Positions 7,705-16,638 of a stretch of 64,000 nucleotides of DNA are shown one piece after another. Position numbers and translations under genes: made by a program. The DNA lies in assembly GCA_016795385.1 (NCBI GenBank), contig JAEUHI010000072.1, forward strand, positions 1-64,000, written 5' to 3'. This DNA comes from Verrucomicrobiales bacterium (GTDB lineage Bacteria > Verrucomicrobiota > Verrucomicrobiia > Verrucomicrobiales > DEV007). Numbering within the stretch: position 1 is the stretch's first letter; each line of letters opens with the position of its first letter. The notes under the pieces were generated by a model. The model was given only the letters and a program-made list of their open reading frames with translations, ran no database searches and was not told the origin of the DNA.

Positions 7705-8832
7705 TTAGCTTTTAAAACGTTCGTGGACGATGGCGCCGGCGTGGGTGATGAGGCAGCCTTTCTGGATCTCGTCGGCGGGTTTGATGGAGAAGGTCTTGGC
7801 CTCCTTGTCCCAGAAGTGCTCGATCATGTTCGCGAAGTTCGCGGCGAGGACCTGGGAAGCGTGTTTGGCGACGTGGCCCTCGTAGTTGGCGAGGCCGATA
7901 AGCTTCACGCCGTTGGCGCTGACGGTCTCCTCGCCGGGCACGATGCCCTCGACGTTGCCCCCGGTCTCGGCGGCGAGGTCGACGATGAGGCTGCCGGGTT
8001 TCATGCCCGCGACGACGTCGGCCTTGATCAAGATGGGCGGCTTGCGACCGAAGACCTTCGCGGTGGTGATGACGACATCACTTTCGGCGCAGACCTTGGC
8101 CTGGGCGGCGATCTGTTTGGCGAGCTGCTCGGGGGTGAGCTCCTTGGCGTAGCCCTGGTCCGTCTTCCCGGTTTCGCCGAGGTCGATGCGGAGGGCCTTG
8201 GCTCCGAGGGACTCGGCCTGCTCGAGGGCCTCGGGCCGGACGTCGAAGGCGGTGACGCGCGCGCCGAGGCGCTTCGCGGTGGCGATGGCCTGGAGTCCGG
8301 CCACGCCAATGCCGAGGACGAAGACCTTGGCTGGCGAGATCGTGCCGGCCGGGGTCATCATCATGGGGAAGATGGTGCTCATGCGGTTCGCCGCGAGGAT
8401 GACGGCGACGTAGCCGGCAAGGTTCGCCTGCGAGCTGATCGCGTCCATCTTCTGGGCGAGGGTGGTGCGCGGGATCATCTCGAGGCTGATCGCGCTGACG
8501 CCCTGGCTCGCAAATTTCGCGATGAGATCCTTCTCGTTGAAGGGATCGAGGAAGCTGATGTGGATCGCGCCCGACTTCAGCTTCGCGACCTCGTCCTCGG
8601 AGGGTTTGCGGACCCGGGTGACGAGATCGGCCGAGGCGAGGGCGGCGGCGCGGTCGGTGGCGATGGTGGCTCCGGCCTCGGTGTAGGCGCTGTCGGGGTG
8701 ATCACATTTCGCCCCGATGCCGGATTCGACGACCACCTCGGCGCCGAGGCCGACGAGCTTTTTCACCGCGGCCGGGTCCAGCGAGGCACGGGTTTCGATG
8801 GGATCGATCTCTTTGGGGGCGAAAATCTTCAT
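7705..8832 (-). CDS. pntAA: NAD(P) transhydrogenase subunit alpha, part 1 (NAD-binding)
   Basis: A 375-residue soluble subunit (domain I) that binds NAD(H). The N-terminal half has the alanine-dehydrogenase/PNT fold. The Rossmann motif G-I-G-V-A-G-L-Q-A-I-A-T-A-K-R-L-G-A and the following V-T-A-F-D-V-R-P-E are visible. The ATG at 8832 (M-K-I-F-A-P-K-E) matches the family start; upstream in-frame codons are not similar to the family. First gene of the pnt unit. Confidence 0.95.
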   Translation of the reverse strand: MKIFAPKEIDPIETRASLDPAAVKKLVGLGAEVVVESGIGAKCDHPDSAYTEAGATIATDRAAALASADLVTRVRKPSEDEVAKLKSGAIHISFLDPFNEKDLIAKFASQGVSAISLEMIPRTTLAQKMDAISSQANLAGYVAVILAANRMSTIFPMMMTPAGTISPAKVFVLGIGVAGLQAIATAKRLGARVTAFDVRPEALEQAESLGAKALRIDLGETGKTDQGYAKELTPEQLAKQIAAQAKVCAESDVVITTAKVFGRKPPILIKADVVAGMKPGSLIVDLAAETGGNVEGIVPGEETVSANGVKLIGLANYEGHVAKHASQVLAANFANMIEHFWDKEAKTFSIKPADEIQKGCLITHAGAIVHERFKS

Positions 8833-8935
8833 TGGCCGGGAGAGGAGGCCCTCGGGGAAAAGGGCGGGACTGCCATTGTAGCCAAGGGGGCAATACTGTC
8901 GACCCTCATTTTCGACGGGAAAAAGACCCTGACAA

Positions 8936-9970
8936 TCAGCCGCCAAAATTCAGCAGCCCCTCGATGAGATCGCGGTAGGCGAGGGCGGCCCGGATGATGA
9001 GTCCGCCGACGAGCACGAGAATGGCCCAATAAAAGAGCTTCGGCGCCCATTCGGCGAGTTGGTCCATCGCCTCGGCGGCGGATTCGGAATAGTAGCGACC
9101 CCATTCGGCGAGTTCGCGGTCGAGCACGCCCGATTCCTCGGCCACGATCATGCCGCGGGTGAAGTCGTCGGGAAAGGCCTCGGGCGACTCGAGGAGGGCG
9201 TGCGCGAGGGGATCGCCCGCGGCGACGATGGAGGATCCGCGGATCCCGGCATCCCGGATCAGCCCGCTGCCGGAGGCGCGGGCCGCGCCGGAAAGGGATT
9301 CGCTCATGGTGCGGCCGGCGAGCAGGAAGATCTCAAAGACCTGGGAAAAACGCTCCATCGCCACATCGCGCCGCGCTTTGCCGAGGAGCGGGATCCAGCG
9401 GAGGAGGCGGTCAACGGCTGCCGAAGTGCGCCCGAGACGCGCGAAGACCCAGGCGACGAAGAGCACCACCAGCAACACGACCCAGACACCGAGCATGGCC
9501 CATCCGCTGTTTTGCAGCGCCGCAAGATAACCGCCCTCCGGCCCCTCGCCGTCCAGCCGGAAACTGCGGAACGCGGTGACCGCGAGGGTGGTGACGGGGA
9601 TGGCGAGGTGGATGAGAAAGAGCGGATAAGCGAGCCCTTTGAGGATCTTTTTCCGCGTCCGGTCGATGCGACGGAAATACTCGGCGAGATGGGCGAACCC
9701 TTTCTCCAGCTTGCCGCCGGATTCCGCCGCGACGATGACCTCGTGTTCGAGAGGAATGACGAAGCCCCCCGCTCCGCCCAGGGCATCGCCGATGCTGCGT
9801 CCCCGCTGGATCCCGTCGAGGAGGCCGCGATAAAGGCGACGTTCCGTGCCGGAGACACGCGGCTGGCGGAGGAGCGACTCGCACGCTTTCTCCATCCCCA
9901 TGCCGGAGCGGGCGTATTTCTCGAGATTGGAATAAATGAGGGCCTTGGCCCGGGGCGACAGTCGGGGCAT
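8936..9970 (-). CDS. Type II secretion/type IV pilus GspF-like inner-membrane protein
   Basis: A 344-residue protein with two T2SSF domains. The first is cytoplasmic (about 10-115, with E-S-G-G-K-L-E-K-G-F). Membrane helices lie near 120-140 and 165-190, then a second domain (E-S-G-V-L-D-R-E-L) and a terminal membrane helix follow. GspF/PilC proteins form the platform of pseudopilus assembly machines. No other assembly gene is adjacent; the only related gene in the window is a pilin-like protein 14 kb away. The ATG at 9970 gives the family length; an upstream in-frame start would add 40 non-similar residues. Confidence 0.8.
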   Translation of the reverse strand: MPRLSPRAKALIYSNLEKYARSGMGMEKACESLLRQPRVSGTERRLYRGLLDGIQRGRSIGDALGGAGGFVIPLEHEVIVAAESGGKLEKGFAHLAEYFRRIDRTRKKILKGLAYPLFLIHLAIPVTTLAVTAFRSFRLDGEGPEGGYLAALQNSGWAMLGVWVVLLVVLFVAWVFARLGRTSAAVDRLLRWIPLLGKARRDVAMERFSQVFEIFLLAGRTMSESLSGAARASGSGLIRDAGIRGSSIVAAGDPLAHALLESPEAFPDDFTRGMIVAEESGVLDRELAEWGRYYSESAAEAMDQLAEWAPKLFYWAILVLVGGLIIRAALAYRDLIEGLLNFGG

Positions 9971-10098
9971 GCCGACACTGTGCCACCTTGTCCACAAAAG
10001 GGGAATCCGAATCACTGCCGGAATCCGCGCAGAGAATGACAACCGATTCTCCGTTTCCGCGCTTGCCGACCGGGGCGGACGGCGCGACATCCCTGATC

Positions 10099-10545
10099 AT
10101 GAGCGAACATCACGCCACCCTCTCGTGGAGCCGCGGCGAAAGCGGCTTCGGTTACAAGGAATACGACCGCACCCACACCTGGACCTTTCCGCGCAGCGGG
10201 CAGAGCCTGCAAGCCGCGGCCGCCCCGGCCTTCCTCGGCAAGGACGACTGCGTCGATCCGGAGGAGGCCTTCGCCGCGGCCTTGGCGAGTTGCCACCTCC
10301 TCACCTTTCTCGCGATCGCCTCGATGAGCGGATATGTCGTCGATCGCTACGAGGACGCGCCGGTCGGTTACCTCGAAAAAGGCGATAACGGCAAGCTCTG
10401 GCTCTCCCGTGTCGTGATGCATCCGCGGATCGTCTTCTCCGGCGAAAAGCAGCCCTCGCCCGAGGATCTCCAACGCCTCCACGAGAAGGCGCATCACGAG
10501 TGTTTCCTCGCCAATTCCGTGAAGACCGAAGTGACCTGGGAGTAA
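10099..10545 (+). CDS. OsmC/Ohr family peroxiredoxin
   Basis: A 148-residue OsmC-type thiol peroxidase. The two catalytic cysteines are C65 (A-L-A-S-C-H-L-L) and C135 (H-E-C-F-L-A-N-S-V). The protein starts at the ATG at 10099 (M-S-E-H-H-A-T), the usual family start. These proteins reduce organic or fatty-acid hydroperoxides. It is divergent from the GspF-like gene and followed by a 149-base gap. Confidence 0.88.
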   Translation: MSEHHATLSWSRGESGFGYKEYDRTHTWTFPRSGQSLQAAAAPAFLGKDDCVDPEEAFAAALASCHLLTFLAIASMSGYVVDRYEDAPVGYLEKGDNGKLWLSRVVMHPRIVFSGEKQPSPEDLQRLHEKAHHECFLANSVKTEVTWE

Positions 10546-10694
10546 GGGGGCGTCTTACGGAAAATTTCGTCCAATCCGTCACGGGATCAGGGGCGGATTT
10601 TGATTGCAGAGGAGGCGGCGCCCTCCTAGTCTGCTCGCTCTCGCAAGGGCGGGGAGGTCCCGCCGCGAAAAAAATCCAATTGTTTGAATCCCAC

Positions 10695-11135
10695 ATGAGC
10701 AACATCGTTCCTCTTATCAGCTCCGGCACCGCCGGTCCGCTCGGCGTCCTTCACCTGCCCCGCCTCTGGCTCAAGGCCTCGCTTGGCGCCGCCGGCAAAC
10801 TGCACTCCGACTACCCGGCGATCGGCGCCGGCTACGATCAGATGGTCCTCGACGGCCTCGGCATCGACAAGGGTGACTTCGAAGCCTTCATCCGCGACGC
10901 GAAGCCTTCCTACATCGAGCTCGAAAACTGGATCCTCCAGCAAAAGGGCGGCTCCCTCGATCAGGACGCCGTCGACAAGCTCAATGCCGCCATCACCGGC
11001 TACATCCACGCCGATGGCACCCGCAAGGAGATCCTCGAAGCGGCCGGTCGCGCCGACGACGGCACCATCAAGGACGCCGTGAACCTCAACAACCTCGACG
11101 ACTGGGCGATCTTCCACGCCGCCGAGCTGAAGTGA
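10695..11135 (+). CDS. DUF5069-like protein
   Basis: A 146-residue soluble, alpha-helical protein without signal peptide or membrane segment. The N-terminal L-H-L-P-R-L-W-L-K-A-S and the L-G-I-D-K-G-D-F block resemble DUF5069, a small family frequent in Verrucomicrobia and Planctomycetes with unknown function. The ATG at 10695 follows a 149-base leader. It ends 27 bases before a strong terminator. Confidence 0.6.
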   Translation: MSNIVPLISSGTAGPLGVLHLPRLWLKASLGAAGKLHSDYPAIGAGYDQMVLDGLGIDKGDFEAFIRDAKPSYIELENWILQQKGGSLDQDAVDKLNAAITGYIHADGTRKEILEAAGRADDGTIKDAVNLNNLDDWAIFHAAELK

Positions 11136-11162
11136 GGTCCCGCGCCTGACGCGCAACTTCCG

Positions 11163-11206
11163 GGCCCGCCGCCGTGTCACACCGGCCGCGGGCCTTTTTC
11201 TTTTTG
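11163..11206 (+). terminator. Rho-independent terminator
   Basis: GC-rich hairpin (GGCCCGC...GCGGGCC) followed directly by TTTTTCTTTTT, between the DUF5069-like gene and fabV. Confidence 0.85.
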
Positions 11207-11278
11207 CGGCCGGGGACGCGACAAAGCGGTTGTCATTCCAGCGAGCCCCTGCTATCGCTCTGGATACTCATTTTGTTG

Positions 11279-12466
11279 ATGATTGTCGCACCGAAGATCC
11301 GTGGTTTCATTTGCACGACGGCGCATCCGGATGGTTGCGCGGCCAACGTCCGCTCTCAGATCGAATATGTGAAGAGCCGCGGTCCGCTCGCCCGCTCGCC
11401 GAAGAAGGTGCTCGTGATCGGAGCCTCCACCGGCTACGGGCTCGCGTCGCGCATCGTCCCCGCCTTCGGCGGCGGCGCCGCCACGATCGGCGTCTTTTTT
11501 GAAAAGCCGGGCGTCGAGAACAAGACGGGCAGCGCGGGTTGGTACAACTCCGTGGCCTTTGAAGAAGCCGCTGCCGAAGCCGGCCTTTATGCGAAAAGCT
11601 TCAACGGCGACGCCTTTTCCAAGGAGATCAAGGAATCGGTCATCGCGGCGATCAAGGCCGACCTCGGCCAGGTCGACTGCATCGTCTACAGCCTCGCCTC
11701 TCCGCGCCGCACCGATCCGGAGACGGGCGAAGTCTACAAATCGGTCCTCAAACCGATCGGCCAATCCTACTCGCAGAAGAATCTCAACACCGACACGGCC
11801 GAGGTCAATTTCGTCTCGATCGAACCTGCCTCCGATGAGGAGATCGCCCACACCGTGAAAGTGATGGGTGGGGAAGACTGGGAACTCTGGCTCGATGCCC
11901 TCGCCAAAGCCGATGCCCTCGCCGATGGCTTCACCACGGTGGCCTACTCCTACATCGGACCCGATCTCACCTATCCCATCTACACGAACGGTACGATCGG
12001 CCGCGCCAAAGAGCACCTTGAGGAATCAGCCGCGCGGATGAATACCCAATTTGGCGCCGGCACCGCTTACGTCTCGGTGAACAAGGCGCTCGTCACCCAG
12101 GCCAGCTCGGCCATTCCCGTGGTGCCGCTCTACATTTCGCTGCTTTACAAGGTGATGAAGGAGGCCGGCCTCCATGAGGGCTGCATTGAGCAGATCCAGC
12201 GGCTCTTCGCCGACCATCTCGCGTCAGGTGGCACCCCGACCCTTGATGAGAAGGGCCGGATCCGGATCGACGATTGGGAAATGCGCGATGACATCCAGTC
12301 CGCCGTCGCTTCGGCCTGGGAGACGGTCACAACGGAGAATCTTTCAGCGGTCTCCGATTTTTCGGGTTACAAAAGTGAATTTCTCCGCCTTTTCGGGTTT
12401 GGCCTGGAAGGCGTTGATTATGAAGCCGATACCAACCCGGAGAAATCCCTTCTTTCCGAATCATAA
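11279..12466 (+). CDS. fabV: Enoyl-[acyl-carrier-protein] reductase FabV (NADH)
   Basis: A 395-residue FabV-type trans-2-enoyl reductase that carries out the last step of fatty-acid elongation. The nucleotide-binding motif G-A-S-T-G-Y-G-L-A-S-R is at about 48-58. The active-site Y235-x8-K244 pair (Y-T-N-G-T-I-G-R-A-K) falls at the same positions as in characterised FabV enzymes. The start M-I-V-A-P-K-I at 11279 matches the family exactly. FabV enzymes are often insensitive to triclosan. It stands alone behind a strong terminator. Confidence 0.96.
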   Translation: MIVAPKIRGFICTTAHPDGCAANVRSQIEYVKSRGPLARSPKKVLVIGASTGYGLASRIVPAFGGGAATIGVFFEKPGVENKTGSAGWYNSVAFEEAAAEAGLYAKSFNGDAFSKEIKESVIAAIKADLGQVDCIVYSLASPRRTDPETGEVYKSVLKPIGQSYSQKNLNTDTAEVNFVSIEPASDEEIAHTVKVMGGEDWELWLDALAKADALADGFTTVAYSYIGPDLTYPIYTNGTIGRAKEHLEESAARMNTQFGAGTAYVSVNKALVTQASSAIPVVPLYISLLYKVMKEAGLHEGCIEQIQRLFADHLASGGTPTLDEKGRIRIDDWEMRDDIQSAVASAWETVTTENLSAVSDFSGYKSEFLRLFGFGLEGVDYEADTNPEKSLLSES

Positions 12467-12555
12467 CGGGTCAATGGTTTTATAATTAGTAAAAATATTT
12501 GCAATTACCATAATTTGAGCGAAGATAGATGTCGAAACACACCGACAGACAGTTT
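12467..12555 (+). promoter_or_regulatory. AT-rich promoter region of the L,D-transpeptidase gene
   Basis: The 89 bases after fabV are AT-rich and contain TATAAT at 12481-12486, a good -10 candidate, and TTGCAA at 12499-12504. No clear ribosome binding site precedes the ATG at 12556. Confidence 0.35.
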
Positions 12556-13128
12556 ATGAAAAGTAGAGTCCTCTCCTACGGTCTCTCGCTTTGCCTCGTG
12601 ATTGGGGCGATGGCGTTGAGTTCATGTCAAACCAACGACAACCGGAACAAGGCCGCTTCGGCCAATGTCTCGGGCAACGTCTACAAGCGCGGGCTCTACG
12701 CCCGTCCGAAGATCGACCGCCAGAAGAGCGGGGCCCGGATCAATCCGATGATCCTTTCGCAGAGCACCAAGGGGAATACCCGGCTCGTCATCGACATCGC
12801 CGATCAGAAGGGATACCTCCTCGTGAACGGCAAGGTCGCGGTGGAGACGCCGGTTTCGACGGCACGCCCCGGCAAGTACACACCCCGCGGCACGTTCTCG
12901 ATGACCCAACGGGTCCGGAGCGGCAAGTACTCGACTATTTACGGGGTGGAGATGCCCTACTGGATGCGTCTCAGCGGCACGGTCTTCGGCGTCCATGCCG
13001 GTCACCTTCCCGGTTATCCCGCCTCGGCCGGCTGCGTCCGCCTGCCCGCGAGCGCGGCAGAAGTGATCTTCGACAACACCACCTACGGCACCAAAGTCAG
13101 CATCTACAGCAGCTGGGACGGTGCCTGA
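12556..13128 (+). CDS. L,D-transpeptidase (YkuD) lipoprotein
   Basis: A 190-residue envelope protein. The N-terminus is a lipoprotein signal with lipobox L-S-S-C (Cys24). The YkuD catalytic domain spans about 75-185 and ends in the signature H-A-G-H-L-P-G-Y-P-A-S-A-G-C-V-R-L-P, with the nucleophilic Cys in S-x-G-C. Such enzymes make 3-3 cross-links in peptidoglycan or attach lipoproteins. The ATG at 12556 was chosen because it begins the signal peptide; an ATG 27 bases upstream is possible. A terminator follows. Confidence 0.88.
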   Translation: MKSRVLSYGLSLCLVIGAMALSSCQTNDNRNKAASANVSGNVYKRGLYARPKIDRQKSGARINPMILSQSTKGNTRLVIDIADQKGYLLVNGKVAVETPVSTARPGKYTPRGTFSMTQRVRSGKYSTIYGVEMPYWMRLSGTVFGVHAGHLPGYPASAGCVRLPASAAEVIFDNTTYGTKVSIYSSWDGA

Positions 13129-13158
13129 TCGTGGCAAAAATCCGTCGATATTAGCGGA

Positions 13159-13192
13159 AAGGCCGGAGGCGATCCCTCCGGCCTTTTTGTTT
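13159..13192 (+). terminator. Rho-independent terminator of the L,D-transpeptidase gene
   Basis: Stem AAGGCCGGAGG/CCTCCGGCCTT with a short loop, followed by a T-rich tail (TTTTTGTTTT), 30 bases past the stop codon. Confidence 0.85.
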
Positions 13193-13210
13193 TCCGGAGT
13201 GTTCCGCGAA

Positions 13211-14278
13211 TCACTCCGCGAACCGGTCGAAAGCCTGCGGGACCTGCGCGGCCTCCGCTTTGCCGGAGAAAAAGATCGTGCGATAGCGGAAGACGACGGA
13301 TTCGCCGTTGCGCACGGTGCGCGGCACATCCTGCTGTCCGGCACGGGCGCGGAGCCGGAACGTGGGTCCCTTGGTGCCAGGCTCTCCCCCCCCGGCTTCC
13401 CCGGGCAGACCGACAGCCGCAGCGGGTCGCGGAGCAAACGGATTTGCCGAGACCAGACCGGGGTCGGCAACCGTCCATCGCGCCGGAAATCCGGGATTTT
13501 CGGGATGGTCGAGGATGGCGACGCCTCCTGGTAGATTCCCCGCATCGAGCCCCTCGCAAGTCAGCCAGTCCGCGCGGGCTCCGATGGTTTCGGAGCCGGC
13601 AAGACCTTCACTGTTGGTGAGTCGTCGGTTTTTGTCGTCCTCGCTCCAAACCAAGCCAGGTCCCAATCTCATGGACCACGCGCCCGTTTCTTCCGGACCG
13701 ATCTCCAGATCGCCGGCGTCGGCCATCAGTTCAATCACCGCGCTGATCACGAGAGCCCCATCCTCGCGATGAAAAAGGGTGAACTCGCGCTGATCGGAGC
13801 ACAGACGACGCTCCGGCAAATCGCGCTCCATCCACTCGGATTTCACGCGGATCACGATCGCCGATCCCTTGATGAGGACGCCATTCATGCCGCGGTGGAT
13901 GATGCGCCCCCGCTTTTTCCCGTTCGTATCCGCGTCTGGGGAGATGGGATGGAAGTCGCAGCCATTCACATTTCCAAGAGAGAACCAAAGCCCGGACGGG
14001 ATCGTGGCCGCATCACGGGTGGCCGATGGGTCCGCCGGAGCAGCCGCAGCGGTGAAACTCTTGCCGCTCGGTCCCACGATCGGATCGAAGTAGGGCAGGC
14101 CGGCATCCATTCCCGAATGGTAGGCGGTGACACGGCGGTCCCCCCGGTAAAACTCGATCGGATCCGTGCCGCGAATCGTCCATTCGCCATCGCTGTGACC
14201 GATCAATTGCGCGGCCGCGCGGCCAGCGGGCGCAAGGCTCGCGAGCATGAGCAGGTCACGGCGGGTGAATACGGACAT
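13211..14278 (-). CDS. DUF6807/PmoA-like family protein, Tat-type signal
   Basis: A 355-residue exported protein of the DUF6807 (PmoA-like) family, frequent in Verrucomicrobia, Planctomycetes and Bacteroidetes and often near sugar or organic-acid catabolism genes. The diagnostic block D-H-P-E-N-P-G-F-P-A-R-W-T-V and S-A-N-P-F-A-P is present near the C-terminal third, and H-R-G-M-N-G-V lies earlier. The N-terminus T-R-R-D-L-L-M-L resembles a twin-arginine signal. It is divergent from a Tat-exported isomerase-like gene with 72 bases between starts. Exact function unknown. Confidence 0.75.
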   Translation of the reverse strand: MSVFTRRDLLMLASLAPAGRAAAQLIGHSDGEWTIRGTDPIEFYRGDRRVTAYHSGMDAGLPYFDPIVGPSGKSFTAAAAPADPSATRDAATIPSGLWFSLGNVNGCDFHPISPDADTNGKKRGRIIHRGMNGVLIKGSAIVIRVKSEWMERDLPERRLCSDQREFTLFHREDGALVISAVIELMADAGDLEIGPEETGAWSMRLGPGLVWSEDDKNRRLTNSEGLAGSETIGARADWLTCEGLDAGNLPGGVAILDHPENPGFPARWTVADPGLVSANPFAPRPAAAVGLPGEAGGGEPGTKGPTFRLRARAGQQDVPRTVRNGESVVFRYRTIFFSGKAEAAQVPQAFDRFAE

Positions 14279-14350
14279 CGGCGTGGTCGTGGGATCGACC
14301 GCATTATCTCAAGTCTTGCCGATCCCGGCAAGCGCCGATACCATAGCGGC

Positions 14351-15268
14351 ATGACTCCCCCGCCCCATCCCAGCCGCCGACGTTTCCTCGGAGCCGCCAC
14401 GACGCTCGCCCTCGCGCCCGTCGTGGGATCACCACTGATCGCCGAGACTGGCGGCAAGAAGGGACGATTCGAATTCTGCACCTTCACGAAACCGCTTCAA
14501 CACCTCGCCTATCCCGAAATGGCCAAGACCATCGCCGCGATGGGATTCGACGGAATCGAAGGCGCGGTCCGTCCGAAAGGGCATGTCCTGCCCGAGCGGG
14601 TCGATGAAGACTTGCCGAAACTGACCGACGCACTGAGGGCCGAGGGGCTTTCCTTCACGGTCATGACAACGGCGATCAACGAAGTCTCCGACGAACAGAT
14701 GACGGAGAAGATTCTGCGCGCCGCCGCCGCCGCCGGCGTGAAACGCTATCGCATGGGCTACTACAAGTATGATCTCACCAAACCGATCCGCGCCCAGCTC
14801 GATGAATTCCGCCCCCGTCTGAAAGACCTCGTGGCGCTCTCGCGGGAACTCGGCATCAAGCCGATCTATCAGAATCATTCCGGGAAAGACTACTTCGGAG
14901 GTCCGATCTGGGACCTCGCCGAGGTCCTCGCCGACCATGATCCGGCGCAGGTCGGCGTCGCTTTCGACATCGGCCATGCCACGGTGGAGGGTGCGAAGGC
15001 CTGGCCCCTGCATTTCGCCGTGATCCGTCCCCACCTCGATACCGTCTACGTGAAGGAGCCCTCCTGGAAGGACAACGTCCTCGGCTGGGGGCCGGTCGGA
15101 GAGGGCGCAGTCGACAAGGGGTTCTTCAAACTGCTGAAAGAGAGTGACTTCAACGGCCCCGTGAGCGTCCACGTCGAATACCTCGGGCACGACGATCCCG
15201 CCAAGGTGCCGGTGGTGCTGGCCGCGATCGAGAAGGATTTCGCGACCGTGAAGGGGCTTCTCTCCTGA
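14351..15268 (+). CDS. Tat-exported sugar phosphate isomerase/epimerase-like TIM barrel
   Basis: A 305-residue AP-endonuclease-2/xylose-isomerase-like TIM-barrel protein. The N-terminus carries a twin-arginine signal (S-R-R-R-F-L-G-A-A). Metal-ligand regions are recognisable: N-H-S-G-K, F-D-I-G-H-A, and a terminal V-H-V-E-Y. Relatives act on keto-sugars or inositol derivatives. The pairing with a divergent DUF6807 gene suggests a shared extracytoplasmic sugar pathway. The ATG at 14351 starts the signal sequence. hflX follows after 5 bases, so the two genes may be co-transcribed. Confidence 0.8.
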   Translation: MTPPPHPSRRRFLGAATTLALAPVVGSPLIAETGGKKGRFEFCTFTKPLQHLAYPEMAKTIAAMGFDGIEGAVRPKGHVLPERVDEDLPKLTDALRAEGLSFTVMTTAINEVSDEQMTEKILRAAAAAGVKRYRMGYYKYDLTKPIRAQLDEFRPRLKDLVALSRELGIKPIYQNHSGKDYFGGPIWDLAEVLADHDPAQVGVAFDIGHATVEGAKAWPLHFAVIRPHLDTVYVKEPSWKDNVLGWGPVGEGAVDKGFFKLLKESDFNGPVSVHVEYLGHDDPAKVPVVLAAIEKDFATVKGLLS

Positions 15269-15273
15269 CCACC

Positions 15274-16611
15274 ATGTTCGATACCCGCGAAAAGCCCAAG
15301 ATGGTCGAGAGCGCCTTCCTCATCGGCGCGTACTTCGATCGCGCCGATGAAGCCGAGGCCTCGTCCCTGCTCGAGGAACTCGCCGAATTGGTCGGCACCC
15401 TCGGCATCGCCATCGCCGGGCAGGCTTGTGTGTTTGTCAGGGATCGCAACAAGCGTTACCTCACCGGATCGGGCAAGGCGCACGAACTGATCGAGGAAGC
15501 GCGACAATGCGGGGCCGATTGCATCGTTTTCGACAATGAACTCGCGCCCGCCCAGCAACGGGCCTGGGAGGAGGAGGGCGACATCACCGTGATCGACCGC
15601 GAGGAGGTGATCCTCGACATCTTTCGGATGCGCGCACAGACCCGGGAGGCCCGTCTCCAGGTGGAGCTGGCACGGATGCAGTATTCGCTGCCCCGCCTCG
15701 CGCGGATGTGGTCGCACCTCGACCGCCAGCGCGGTGGCTCGGGCGGAGGCAAGGGCGGCGGTGCCGCCTCGCGCGGAGAAGGGGAACAGCAGATCGAAGT
15801 CGACCGCCGCCTCGCCCGGAGCCGCATCGAACGCATCAAGGAGGAGCTCGACGACGTCCGACGCGTCCGGCAGACGCAGCGGAAACAACGCACCGACGAA
15901 GGGATCTGCCAGGCTTCGATCGTCGGCTACACCAATGCGGGGAAGAGTTCGCTGCTGAATCTTCTCGCCGGAGCCGACGTCCTCGCGGAAGACAAACTGT
16001 TCGCCACCCTCGATCCCACCACCCGGAGGATCGAACTGCCCGACGGCCAGACCTTGCTCCTGACGGATACGGTCGGCTTCGTCCGCAACCTGCCCCACCG
16101 GCTCGTCGAGGCGTTCAAAGCGACCTTGGAGGAAGCGGTTCTTGCGGACTTCCTCATCCACGTGCTCGATGCCAGCGCCCCCGAAGTGTTCGCCTTTCAT
16201 GAGACGACGCTCTCGGTGCTCCGCGAGCTGGGGGCGGCGGACAAACCGACCATCACCGTATTGAACAAGAGCGATCTGCTCGACGGTGACGAGGCCCGCC
16301 TCCATGAATTGAAGCGACATTTCGATCGCGACGCGGTGCTCGTCTCGGTGCGCACCGGCGAGGGCATCCCCGCGCTCATCAATCGGGTGACGGATCTCAT
16401 GATCGATCGCGTGGCGAGACTCGAACTGCGCCTGCCGCAGTCACGGCAGGATCTCGTCGCGCTCCTCCATCGCGAAGGGAAGGTGCTCTCGACCGATTAC
16501 GACGGAAACGACATCCTCATGAGCACGATCGTGCCCCACCCACTCCGTCACCACTTCGAGGCCTACATCGCCCAAGGATCGAAAACACCTCACAAACCCA
16601 CCGGCAATTGA
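15274..16611 (+). CDS. hflX: Ribosome-associated GTPase HflX
   Basis: A 445-residue GTPase. The N-terminal HflX domain (about 10-150) is followed by a glycine-rich insertion (G-G-S-G-G-G-K-G-G-G, about 154-163) and a coiled-coil arm (about 172-207). The G domain has G1 at 218-226 (G-Y-T-N-A-G-K-S-S), G3 D-T-V-G-F and G4 N-K-S-D. HflX splits stalled or stressed ribosomes. It lies 5 bases downstream of the isomerase-like gene and converges on a minus-strand gene. Confidence 0.95.
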   Translation: MFDTREKPKMVESAFLIGAYFDRADEAEASSLLEELAELVGTLGIAIAGQACVFVRDRNKRYLTGSGKAHELIEEARQCGADCIVFDNELAPAQQRAWEEEGDITVIDREEVILDIFRMRAQTREARLQVELARMQYSLPRLARMWSHLDRQRGGSGGGKGGGAASRGEGEQQIEVDRRLARSRIERIKEELDDVRRVRQTQRKQRTDEGICQASIVGYTNAGKSSLLNLLAGADVLAEDKLFATLDPTTRRIELPDGQTLLLTDTVGFVRNLPHRLVEAFKATLEEAVLADFLIHVLDASAPEVFAFHETTLSVLRELGAADKPTITVLNKSDLLDGDEARLHELKRHFDRDAVLVSVRTGEGIPALINRVTDLMIDRVARLELRLPQSRQDLVALLHREGKVLSTDYDGNDILMSTIVPHPLRHHFEAYIAQGSKTPHKPTGN

Positions 16612-16638
16612 GATCAGCGGGGGGGACGCGGCGGCACT

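Noticed and set aside
13769..14350. N-terminal extension of the TIM-barrel protein to 13769
   Set aside because: It reads antisense through the DUF6807 gene; the Tat signal beginning at 14351 marks the real start.
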